Shown here: piece after piece, positions 34,270 through 41,574 of the stretch | Numbering within the stretch: the stretch's first letter is position 1 | Layout of the letters: every line of letters starts with the position of its first letter | Source of the DNA: Paractinoplanes deccanensis | GTDB taxonomy: Bacteria; Actinomycetota; Actinomycetes; Mycobacteriales; Micromonosporaceae | NCBI RefSeq assembly: GCF_016862115.1 | Contig: NZ_BOMI01000075.1 | Span: forward strand, 1-51,589 | Direction of reading: 5' to 3' | Length of the DNA: 51,589 nucleotides | The notes under the pieces: model-generated | The model's input: only the letters and a program-made list of their open reading frames with translations | Databases searched by the model: none | Told to the model about the DNA's origin: nothing | Position numbers and translations under genes: made by a program

Positions 34270-35358
34270 TCACTCCAGAACCGTGAGCCGCTGCCGCGAC
34301 ACCGTGAACAACCGCCCGCCGGCGGCCACCTGGCTGCCCTCGACGGTCGCCACCACCGACCCGGTGGCCGCGTTCAGGACCGGCCCGCCCGTGTAGACGA
34401 GCCCGCCCGCGCGCACGGGCTGACCGGCGATCACCGGGAGCTGCCGCCACCACAACCGCCGGCCGGTGTGCACGTCGAGGGCCTCGACCGTCCGCTCCGC
34501 GGCGCGGTAGACACGGCGGCCGTCCGTGGCGAGGAGCGCGCTCTGCTTGCCCTCGGCGGTCCACAGCATGGCGCCGTCGGAGGCCCGTAGGGCAGTCAGC
34601 GCCGTCCCGTCGGACACCAGGAACCGGTCGGCCGCCGGGGTGGCGCTCTCGGCGTACCAGATGCGCTTGTGGGCCCAGAGCGGGACACCGGTGCCGATCG
34701 CGACGGCGGTGGTGGATCGGCCCTTGACCAGCAGGATCCGGCCGTTCGCGGACACGCCGGACGCCTCGTGGCGGGGCTTGCGCCACAGCTCGCGGCCGTC
34801 GGCGGCGCGATAGGCGACGGTCATCTGCTCGTCCGACGGCGAGGTGCCGGAGACGACCACCACGCCCTTGTCGACGACGAACGAGGCCACCGGGAACGGC
34901 GACGCGATCCGCCAGCGCACCCGTCCGGTCGCGAGGTCGAGGGCCACGATCCGCCCGTCCGGGTCGCTCATCGAGTTGCAGTCGCTGTTCGCCGCCACCA
35001 GCACGTCGCCGGAGACGGCCATCGACGGCGTGCTGGAGTCGTCCGGGTCGTCCCAGTCGAACTGCCAGGCGAGCCGCCCGGTCATCGCCCGGTAGGACGA
35101 GATGCCCCGCTCGTCCGTGGCGATGACCGAGCCGCCGGCGCCGCCGCTGATCAGCGGTGCCGACGGGCCGCCGCATGCGCCCCCCTTTTCGCGCAGCGCG
35201 ACCGACCACCGCTGAGTGAGGTCTCCGATGGTGCCGGCGTTGATCTGGGACTCGTCCGGGTTGTAGTAGCTGTCCTCGGCGTCGAAGCCGGCGTGATCCC
35301 AGCCGCCCGGGGCCAGCGCCAGGACCAGTACGGTACAAAGGGCACTAAACACGTACAC
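34270..35358 (-). CDS. PQQ-like beta-propeller protein, exported or membrane-anchored
   Basis: A 362-residue protein with an N-terminal hydrophobic segment (YVFSALCTVLVLALAPGGW) that could be a signal anchor. A PQQ-type eight-blade-like propeller follows, with blades having ALDxATGRxxW, YRAMTGRLAWQF, YRAADGRELWRK, LRASDGAMLWTA and LDVHTGRRLWWR. Such domains bind cofactors or act as scaffolds in the envelope. No dehydrogenase cysteine pair is visible, so enzymatic quinoprotein activity is not supported. The start is GTG with a weak ribosome-binding site. The DUF305 terminator lies just upstream. Confidence 0.82.
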   Translation of the reverse strand: MYVFSALCTVLVLALAPGGWDHAGFDAEDSYYNPDESQINAGTIGDLTQRWSVALREKGGACGGPSAPLISGGAGGSVIATDERGISSYRAMTGRLAWQFDWDDPDDSSTPSMAVSGDVLVAANSDCNSMSDPDGRIVALDLATGRVRWRIASPFPVASFVVDKGVVVVSGTSPSDEQMTVAYRAADGRELWRKPRHEASGVSANGRILLVKGRSTTAVAIGTGVPLWAHKRIWYAESATPAADRFLVSDGTALTALRASDGAMLWTAEGKQSALLATDGRRVYRAAERTVEALDVHTGRRLWWRQLPVIAGQPVRAGGLVYTGGPVLNAATGSVVATVEGSQVAAGGRLFTVSRQRLTVLE

Positions 35359-35399
35359 AACGTACGCAAAAAACGCCCATCAGGGACGCGAACGCCGAA

Positions 35400-35423
35400 A
35401 AGGCGGCCCCGCCAGGCCGCCTT
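35400..35423 (-). terminator. Terminator of the LPMO-DUF305 operon
   Basis: AAGGCGGCC (35400-35408) pairs with GGCCGCCTT (35415-35423) over a 6-nt loop. On the minus strand it is followed by TTTTC. It lies 14 nt after the stop of the DUF305 gene. Confidence 0.85.
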
Positions 35424-35437
35424 CCGGAGTCACGCTA

Positions 35438-36043
35438 CTACCCGTTCATCAGCTTGAGCATCTGCTGGATCTCGCCCTGGCGGGACTGGCGCACGCGCTC
35501 GGCGAACTTCTTGGCCTCGGCGTTCTTGCCGCCGGTGCGCTCGATGCCGGACATCTCGATCGCCTGGTGCTGGTGGGCCAGGAAGAGGTTGAGGAACGCG
35601 GTGTCGAACTCGGACGCCTTCACCGTGCTCAGCGCCTTGATCTCCGCCTCGCCCGTGCCCGGCAGGCCGCCGTGATCGGCGTGCAGGCTCGCCGCCGTGC
35701 CGGCCACCGTGTCCTCGCCCCAGCCGGTGAGCCAGGACTGGATCATCTCGAGCTCGTCCTTCTCGGTCGCCTGGATGGCACCGGCCAGCGTGCGCAGCTC
35801 GGGACTCTGCGCCCGCTTCACGGCGGTCGCGGTCATCTCCAGGCCCTGCTTCTGGTGGTACGCCAGCATCTGGAGGAACATCACGTCGGTGTCGTTGCGG
35901 TCCTCGCCGGCCTTGATCTCGGCGACCGCCTCGGCGGCCACGGTCTTGCCCGTGGTCGGCGCCGCGGTGGGCTCCTTGGCGGTGCCGCAGGCGCCGAGGA
36001 CGATCGGCGCGACCAGCGCGAAAGCGATCAGGCGGGCCTTCAC
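35438..36043 (-). CDS. DUF305 lipoprotein
   Basis: A 201-residue lipoprotein with lipobox VLGAC (Cys near 19) and two DUF305 repeats with family motifs. The first is NDTDVMFLQMLAYHQKQGLEMTATAVKRAQSPELRTLAGAI and the second is FDTAFLNLFLAHQHQAIEMSGIERTGGKNAEAKKFAERV. These His/Met-rich motifs suggest copper binding, and DUF305 proteins are repeatedly found in copper-related settings. Its start overlaps the stop of the LPMO gene as ATGA, so the two are made together. It probably sits on the outer face of the membrane. A role in handling copper for the LPMO is inference. Confidence 0.9.
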   Translation of the reverse strand: MKARLIAFALVAPIVLGACGTAKEPTAAPTTGKTVAAEAVAEIKAGEDRNDTDVMFLQMLAYHQKQGLEMTATAVKRAQSPELRTLAGAIQATEKDELEMIQSWLTGWGEDTVAGTAASLHADHGGLPGTGEAEIKALSTVKASEFDTAFLNLFLAHQHQAIEMSGIERTGGKNAEAKKFAERVRQSRQGEIQQMLKLMNG

Positions 36044-36861
36044 AGCGGCAGCCAGAGCGCGAGGGTGTAGATCGACGGCTCCCAGCTGACGATCGACGTG
36101 TGCGCCTGCCGGGTCTGGTAGCGCGCGCCGTTGTAGGTCACGACGTCACCCGTCTTGTAGGACACGCCGGGGGCCCACTCGGTGCCGCCGGCCGCCGGCG
36201 GAGCGGTCGTCGCCGTCGAGGTCGGCGCGGTCGTGGCCGGCGCGGTCGTGGGCGCGGTCGTCGGGGCCTTGGTGGGCGGCGTCGCGGCAGTAGGCGCAGT
36301 CGTCGGGGCGCTGGTCGCCGGTGCCGTCGTGGGCGTCGATGAGGACGACCCGCCGATGTTCAGGTCGACGCAGTTGTAGAAGGCGTTCGCGGTGTCGGCG
36401 ATGTTCCAGACGGCGAGCACCTTCTGCCGGCCGGGGAACTTCGAGAGGTCGACGGTGTGGTTGACGACCGCCGCGGGCTGCGCGCCGCCGTCGTCGAACG
36501 TGGCGACCTTCGTACCGCCGACGAAGTATTCCCAGGTCGAGGTCTTGTGCCGCGCGGTCAGCACCCAGCTGAAGGTCACCGAGGAGCCGACGGCCTTGGC
36601 CGGCCAGTTCCTCGACTCGTCGGAGAGCACCGAGAACTGGGAGATACCGCCATCGCACGACTTAAGGCCCTTCGGTCCCTCGACGGACTGGGGCTCGAAC
36701 TGGATCTGCCCGCAGTCCGACACGGCCCCCGACGCGCACAGCGCCTGACGGCTGGGCGGCGAGGACACATATCCATGAGCCAGGGCGGGCGAGGCGACCG
36801 CCAAGGTCGTCCCCGCTGTCACACCGAAGGCCAGCAGGGGATAGGCGATCTTCCTACGCAT
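36040..36861 (-). CDS. AA10 lytic polysaccharide monooxygenase with C-terminal chitin-binding module
   Basis: A 273-residue secreted copper enzyme predicted to cleave crystalline chitin oxidatively. The signal peptide ends ALA just before HGYVSSPPSRQ, so His29 would be the mature N-terminal residue of the copper brace. The second His is H105 in LTARHKTSTWEYF, and the axial aromatic lies in NAFYNCVDLNI. Residues 172-225 form a Thr/Pro/Ala linker. The C-terminus (EWAPGVSYKTGDVVTYNGARYQTRQAH) is a CBM5/12-like module. The gene is 92 bp downstream of the histidine kinase gene and is translationally coupled to DUF305. Confidence 0.94.
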   Translation of the reverse strand: MRRKIAYPLLAFGVTAGTTLAVASPALAHGYVSSPPSRQALCASGAVSDCGQIQFEPQSVEGPKGLKSCDGGISQFSVLSDESRNWPAKAVGSSVTFSWVLTARHKTSTWEYFVGGTKVATFDDGGAQPAAVVNHTVDLSKFPGRQKVLAVWNIADTANAFYNCVDLNIGGSSSSTPTTAPATSAPTTAPTAATPPTKAPTTAPTTAPATTAPTSTATTAPPAAGGTEWAPGVSYKTGDVVTYNGARYQTRQAHTSIVSWEPSIYTLALWLPL

Positions 36862-36953
36862 GTCAGCTCACTCCGTTGTCTGTCGTCCCGGCGATTACGG
36901 CGCAGACGTTAGGAGCGGCTGCCATAACGGAGCCTTAAAGGACCCAGAAAGGA

Positions 36954-38246
36954 TCATGAAACAAGGCGGCGGCCGCGATCCGGCGCGGTGAGGTGGATGC
37001 CGACCCGGGCGCCGCCGAGCGGGCTGCGCGCCACGACCAGCTCCCCGCCGACCTCGTCGGCCGCCCGGCGCACGATGTCCAGGCCGAGGCCGGTCGAACC
37101 GGCGCCGCTCACCCCGCGCTGCACCGACCGCGCCGGGTTCGCGATGCCCGGGCCGGCGTCGTCGACGAGCAGCCCGGCGCGCGAGACGCTGACCCGGAAG
37201 GCCGTTCCGTCCGGGGTGTGCGAGAAGACGTTGCCGAGGATCGCGTCGACCACGCCGATCAGCTCACTGCGCGGGATCGTCACCATGACCGGCTCGTCGC
37301 CGCCGACCACCTCCCACGGCCGCTCCTGGTCCTCGGCGAGCACCGACCAGAACGCCAGCCGGTCGGCGAGCACCTCGACCAGGTCGGTCTCCTCCCGTCC
37401 GCGGGCCTTCACGCCGAGCCGGGCGCCCTTGATGATCGCCTCGAGCTCCTCGTCGAGCAGGTCGCACGCCTGGCGCATCCGCTCGCCGATCGGGCCGGGC
37501 GGCATGGCCTCCGCGTCGAGGCGCAGCGCCGTCAACGGCGTACGCAAGCGGTGGGAGAGGTCCGCGGCCAGCTCGCGCTCCTTGTCCATGAGGCCGCGCA
37601 GGTCGTCGGCCATCGCGTTGAACGCGTTCGCGGCCTCGCGCAGCTCGGGCGGCCCGTCCGGACGCACCCGGGTGCCCAGCTCGCCGGCGCCGAGCTTGCG
37701 GGCCGAGCCGGCGAGCTCGCGGGTGGCGCGCACCAGCCGGCTGCCCATCCGGTCGGCGAACAGTGTCGAGCCCGCGACCAGCACGATCGCCAGGCCGCCG
37801 AGCACGAACCAGGCCGGCCACACGCCGCGGCGCATCTCCGACTCGGGCACGTAGACCTCGACCACGACTGTACGGCCGTCGGTCAGCACTGTCGGCTGAA
37901 GGTAGGCGACGCCGTCCGGGGCGGGCGCCAGCACCGACTTGCGGTCCTGGGCGGCGATGGAGATCTGCGCGTCGGACAGGTGGGACAACCCGATCGGGTC
38001 GACGTCGGGCAGGTGCACGGCCATCCGGCCCTCGCTGCCGGCCGTGGTGCTGGCCACCGCGTTCGTCAGGAGCGTGGGATCGGCGTCCACCCCCAGCACG
38101 GTGACCAGCGACGTCGCCTGCTGGCGCGCGTCACTGACCGCCCGGTCGTGGGCGATCTGCCGCGTCGCGACGGCGAGCGGCACCAGGAAGGCGAGCGCGA
38201 CCATCGACGTGATCGCCAGGGCGAGCCGGTTGAGCGCCCACCTCAT
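36954..38246 (-). CDS. Sensor histidine kinase
   Basis: A 430-residue membrane kinase. TM1 is at about 9-28 and a short extracytoplasmic sensor spans 30-145. TM2 (VLGGLAIVLVAGSTLF) is at about 150-170, followed by HAMP. The DHp motif AADLSHRLRTPLTALRLDAE carries the phospho-accepting His. The ATPase domain has GNVFSHTPDG (N-box), DDAGPGI (G1) and GSTGLGLDIVRRAADE (G2). The plan is like that of MprB or PhoR family kinases. The ATG start overlaps the response-regulator stop by 4 bp, so it forms an operon with that gene. The signal is unknown. Confidence 0.93.
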   Translation of the reverse strand: MRWALNRLALAITSMVALAFLVPLAVATRQIAHDRAVSDARQQATSLVTVLGVDADPTLLTNAVASTTAGSEGRMAVHLPDVDPIGLSHLSDAQISIAAQDRKSVLAPAPDGVAYLQPTVLTDGRTVVVEVYVPESEMRRGVWPAWFVLGGLAIVLVAGSTLFADRMGSRLVRATRELAGSARKLGAGELGTRVRPDGPPELREAANAFNAMADDLRGLMDKERELAADLSHRLRTPLTALRLDAEAMPPGPIGERMRQACDLLDEELEAIIKGARLGVKARGREETDLVEVLADRLAFWSVLAEDQERPWEVVGGDEPVMVTIPRSELIGVVDAILGNVFSHTPDGTAFRVSVSRAGLLVDDAGPGIANPARSVQRGVSGAGSTGLGLDIVRRAADEVGGELVVARSPLGGARVGIHLTAPDRGRRLVS

Positions 38247-38929
38247 CGAGGATCGACCATCATCACGCCCACCCCGCGCACGGTGTGCAGGAAGCGCGGC
38301 TGCGCGGCGGTCTCGCCCAGCTTGCGGCGCAGCCAGGAGATGTGGACGTCGATGGTCTGCTCCTCGCCGATCCGGGCCTGGTTCCAGACCTCGTTCATCA
38401 GCTCCCGCCGGCTGATCACCTGACCGACGCGCTCGGCCAGGTAGGCCAGCACGTCGAACTCGCGCCGGGTCAGCTGCAACGGCTGCCCGCGCAGCTCGGC
38501 TCGGCGCTGCCGCGGGTTGATCACCAGCTCGCCCACGGTGATCGCGCGCGGCTTCTCCTCGGCCTGGGTGCGCGCCCGGCGCAGCACCGCGGCGATCCGC
38601 GCCAGGATGTGGCCGCCCGAGAACGGCTTGGTCACGTAGTCGTCGGCGCCCGCGCTCAGCAGCTGGATGATGTCCGCCTCGGAGCGCCGGGCGGTCGCCA
38701 CGATCACCGGCACGTCGGAGACCGAGCGCATCATCCGCAGCGCGTCGGTGCCGTCGATGTCGGGCAGCCCCAGATCGAGAATGACCAGGTCGGGCCGCTC
38801 GTCGGTGACGATCTTCAACGCCTCGGCGGCCCGGCCGACCGGTCGCACGACATGCCCCGCATCGGTCAGGGCCCGAGACAGCGCGGCCGTGATGATGCGG
38901 TCGTCCTCGACCAGCAGGATCATCGCCAT
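38243..38929 (-). CDS. OmpR/PhoB-family response regulator
   Basis: A 228-residue regulator and partner of the kinase encoded next. The receiver domain has MILLVEDDRII (acidic pair), the phospho-acceptor in LVILDLGLPDIDG, IVATARR (Thr/Ser switch) and YVTKPFSGGHI (Lys). The C-terminal winged helix has LQLTRREFDVLAYLAE and VDVHISWLRRKLGE then VRGVGVMM, an OmpR/PhoB DNA-binding domain. ATG 38929 is chosen. ATGs at 38923 and 38941 are in frame alternatives. It is divergent from a secreted-protein gene with only 28 bp between the starts. Confidence 0.94.
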   Translation of the reverse strand: MAMILLVEDDRIITAALSRALTDAGHVVRPVGRAAEALKIVTDERPDLVILDLGLPDIDGTDALRMMRSVSDVPVIVATARRSEADIIQLLSAGADDYVTKPFSGGHILARIAAVLRRARTQAEEKPRAITVGELVINPRQRRAELRGQPLQLTRREFDVLAYLAERVGQVISRRELMNEVWNQARIGEEQTIDVHISWLRRKLGETAAQPRFLHTVRGVGVMMVDPR

Positions 38930-38957
38930 GGCGTACACCATAGGGGCAGATGAGACC

Positions 38958-39575
38958 ATGGGCCTCGTGCGATCTTCCCGGTGGACGCCGATCGTCGGGT
39001 GGCTGGCCGCCACCGCGACGAGCATCGTGCTGGCCTCGGTGGCCCTCACCCCGGTCCTGCGGACCGGCAGCCCCGAGGACGGCGCGCTCTCCGCGCTGCC
39101 CGCGGCCGACTCCAGCAGCTTCCCCGCGCCGCTGCCGAGCGTGACCACGCCCACGGCCTCCCGCTCGTCGGCGCCGGCCGCGACGACGACGCGGCCCCGC
39201 CCCGCGAAGACCACCACGGCGCCGCCGACGACGACGCCACCGGCCAAACCGGCGACCACGCCCCCGAAGACGGCCGCCACCACCCCGCCGACCACGACCG
39301 AGGACGGCTGGACGGTCACGACCGGCGCCGACGGTGTGCGCACCTACGTCCGCTCGTTCCGCGTCGAGGGCGGTCAGGCCGTCATCAGGATGACCTCGAC
39401 GGCCGTCGTCTCGCTCGTGACGGCCACCCCGGCCGACGGATGGGCCGTCCAGAAGGTGCAGGACTCACCGGACAACCTGGCGGTCTACTTCAACGAGACC
39501 AACCACAGCTTCATCATCCACGCGACCTGGTGGGACGACCGGCCCTTCGCCGAGGTGAGCGAAATCGGTTCCTAG
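38958..39575 (+). CDS. Secreted Thr/Pro-rich hypothetical protein
   Basis: A 205-residue protein with an N-terminal hydrophobic segment (IVGWLAATATSIVLASVALT), probably a signal anchor. A long Ala/Pro/Thr linker follows at about 60-120, and then a compact beta domain (GWTVTTGADGVRTYVRSF through VVSLVTATPADGWAV and NLAVYFNETNHSFIIHATWWDD). No catalytic motif is seen. It is divergent from the response-regulator gene at very short distance, so it could be a target of that system. ATG 38958 is assumed. GTG 38967 is also possible. Confidence 0.72.
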   Translation: MGLVRSSRWTPIVGWLAATATSIVLASVALTPVLRTGSPEDGALSALPAADSSSFPAPLPSVTTPTASRSSAPAATTTRPRPAKTTTAPPTTTPPAKPATTPPKTAATTPPTTTEDGWTVTTGADGVRTYVRSFRVEGGQAVIRMTSTAVVSLVTATPADGWAVQKVQDSPDNLAVYFNETNHSFIIHATWWDDRPFAEVSEIGS

Positions 39576-39643
39576 CAGGGCATTTGGTGGTTACCCGGTG
39601 ACCCTGCGGGTAAGTGGGCTCCGAGACAGGAGGGAGCTCACTG

Positions 39644-40054
39644 ATGACGACGCACACCGAGCAACAGCCCACAGCACAGCTGGTCAGCCAGCTGAGCGAA
39701 CAGGTGTCGACGCTCGTCCGGGACGAGTTGACGCTCGCTCGGATGGAGATGGTGGAGAAGGGCAAGCGGGCCGGCACGGGCGCGGGACTGCTCGGCGGCG
39801 CCGGGGTGATCGCGCTCTACGGGGTCGGCGCCCTGCTCGTCACCATCGGCGCGCTGCTGGCGCTGGTCCTGCCCGTCTGGGCGGCGGCGCTGATCGTGAC
39901 CGTGGTGCTCTTCGCGACAGCGGGTGTGGCCGCGCTGATCGGCAAGAACCAGGTCAAGCAGGCGCTTCCGCCCGAGCCGCAGGCGGCCATGGAGAGCGGC
40001 AAGCGCGACGTCGAGGCGGTCAAGGGCGCTATCCGGGAGGGACGGCACGCATGA
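39644..40054 (+). CDS. Phage-holin-III-like membrane protein
   Basis: A 136-residue protein of the holin-3_6/DUF1469-like actinobacterial family. A soluble N-terminal helix (LVSQLSEQVSTLVRDELTLARMEM) is followed by two TM segments (IALYGVGALLVTIGALLALVL and AAALIVTVVLFATAGVAALI) and a charged tail. Although named for holins, these are chromosomal proteins of unknown role and usually precede DUF3618 genes. AGGAGGGA lies upstream of ATG 39644. The stop overlaps the next start as ATGA. Confidence 0.85.
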   Translation: MTTHTEQQPTAQLVSQLSEQVSTLVRDELTLARMEMVEKGKRAGTGAGLLGGAGVIALYGVGALLVTIGALLALVLPVWAAALIVTVVLFATAGVAALIGKNQVKQALPPEPQAAMESGKRDVEAVKGAIREGRHA

Positions 40055-40605
40055 GCGACACCAGGTCACGCGACGAGGTGAAGCAGGAGATCGAGGAGAC
40101 GCGCGCCGAGTTGGCCGAGACCGCGGCGGCGCTGGCCGCCAAGGCGGACGTCAAGGCGCAGGCGAAGCGGGTGGCCGCGGAGAAGACCGAGCAGGCCAAG
40201 CAGGCGGTCTCCGGCAAGACTCAGCAGGTCAAGCAGGCGACCGCTGAGAAGGCGCAGCAGGTCAAGCAGGCGACCGCCGAGAAGGCGCAGCAGGTCAAGC
40301 AGACGGTCCAGGACAAAACGGACCAGGCCAAGACCGCCGCGCTGGAGAAGACGCAGCAGATCAAGAGTGGCGACGCCGGGGAGGACGAGCACCCCAAGCA
40401 CGCCGCTCCTACCGGCGTCGCACACGTCAAACAGACCACGGCGGAGACCGCGGCCCGTGTCGCCGAGGCCGCCGCCGAGACCAAGGACCGGCTCCTCACC
40501 CGCGAGGAGGGCAGCCGGCCGATCCCCCGTGCGGTGATCGCCGGGGTGGCCCTGGCGATCGCGGCGGCGGCGGGAACGATCATGCGAGCCCGCCGCCGCA
40601 GGTAA
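40051..40605 (+). CDS. DUF3618-domain protein with 11-residue repeats
   Basis: A 184-residue protein. It starts with the DUF3618 signature RDEVKQEIEETRAELAETAAALAAKADVKAQAKR. It then has a Lys/Gln/Ala-rich coiled region in which 11-residue units like QQVKQATAEKA repeat, as in LEA-like amphipathic helices. A C-terminal TM helix (AVIAGVALAIAAAAGTIM) precedes a basic RARRRR end. It is predicted to be a tail-anchored envelope protein. Its partner is the coupled holin-like protein. The function is unknown. Confidence 0.85.
   Translation: MSDTRSRDEVKQEIEETRAELAETAAALAAKADVKAQAKRVAAEKTEQAKQAVSGKTQQVKQATAEKAQQVKQATAEKAQQVKQTVQDKTDQAKTAALEKTQQIKSGDAGEDEHPKHAAPTGVAHVKQTTAETAARVAEAAAETKDRLLTREEGSRPIPRAVIAGVALAIAAAAGTIMRARRRR
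40222..40302 (+). repeat. 33-bp in-frame tandem repeat within the DUF3618 gene
   Basis: A 33-bp unit beginning CAGCAGGTCAAGCAG starts at 40222, 40255 and 40288. It encodes the 11-residue repeats and could cause length variation through slippage. Confidence 0.8.
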
Positions 40606-40608
40606 CGG

Positions 40609-41574
40609 CTAAGGGACGGCGTCCTGGGGGAAGTGCTTCACGAGGGCCTCCTCCAGGACGCCGTTCATCATGCGGGCGTACGTCGCGGTCAGGTGGAACC
40701 GGTTGCGGTAGACACCGACGTTGCCGATCACCGGCGTGCAGACGGTGGTGCACAGCCAGGGCAGCACCGACACATATCCGGCGCCCGTGGCCCGGGCCGC
40801 GGCGGACTCGGCCGCGTTCCAGACGCGCGCTGTCGCCGCCGTGCGGGAGGTGAAGCAGGCCGAGATGTCCGCGACGTGCGCGCTGAGGCACTCGGGCCCG
40901 CTCTGGTCCAGCACCGGGATGTCGCCGAGCACCACCACGTGATCGGCCGCCTGGCGCAGCGTCCGCAGCGTCTCCGCCAGGCCCGCCCGCCACTGTTCGG
41001 GCGTGATCGGCACGCCCCTGCCGCGCTTGTGGGAGAAGCTCGCGTTGGTGACCACGACCAGTTCCGGGCGTGCCGAGGCGACGTGCGCCGCGACGTACGA
41101 CCGGAAGCGATCGCACTCGGTGAAGACGCGGCTCTCCTGCTGATTCCAGAAGGTGATCTTCGGCGTGGGGCAGGCCGGCTTGCCGAAGAACTGGAGCCGC
41201 CAGTGCCGCCGCTCCGCGATCTCCTTCATCGCCGGCAGCCACATCCCGGCGTGCGAGTCGCCGTAGAGCACGACGTCCGTGGCGCTCGCCCGGTCACCGA
41301 AGACGCACGGCTCGATCCGGTCCGCCTTCGGCCCGGCCTCGCACGTGTCGTTGTCGAAGCCCACGTCGTCGGCGGTGGTGACCAGCGACGGCGTCAGGTC
41401 GGGCGGCAGCGCGCGCAGGGCCGGGGCCTTGCGGACGGCGGCGAGCACGCTGGGCAACGCCACCCGGGGCGCTGGCTCGCCGGCCTGCCGCGGCCGCGGT
41501 GGTGGCGCGCCCGTACACCCGGTAAGCAGGACGAACGCCAAGGCGAAGATCGGCAGTCGGTCAGTCCTGAGCAT
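40609..41574 (-). CDS. SGNH-domain lipoprotein
   Basis: A 321-residue lipoprotein (lipobox LLTGC near residue 19) with the SGNH hydrolase domain that usually forms the C-terminal half of OafA-type acyltransferases. VVLYGDSHAGMWLPAM carries the nucleophile Ser block. ELVVVTNASFSH, VVVLGDIP and the C-terminal NRFHLTATYARMM complete the fold. It overlaps the acyltransferase gene by 14 bp and reads in the same direction. The two halves should act together to transfer or remove acyl groups on an extracytoplasmic glycan. Confidence 0.88.
   Translation of the reverse strand: MLRTDRLPIFALAFVLLTGCTGAPPPRPRQAGEPAPRVALPSVLAAVRKAPALRALPPDLTPSLVTTADDVGFDNDTCEAGPKADRIEPCVFGDRASATDVVLYGDSHAGMWLPAMKEIAERRHWRLQFFGKPACPTPKITFWNQQESRVFTECDRFRSYVAAHVASARPELVVVTNASFSHKRGRGVPITPEQWRAGLAETLRTLRQAADHVVVLGDIPVLDQSGPECLSAHVADISACFTSRTAATARVWNAAESAAARATGAGYVSVLPWLCTTVCTPVIGNVGVYRNRFHLTATYARMMNGVLEEALVKHFPQDAVP

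Noticed and set aside
34270..35358. PQQ-dependent dehydrogenase
   Set aside because: The propeller repeats are present but the catalytic Asp/Glu set, vicinal Cys pair and haem motif of quinoprotein dehydrogenases are not.
39644..40054. Prophage holin
   Set aside because: Despite the family name, there are no phage genes nearby and this gene pairs with DUF3618, a chromosomal arrangement.
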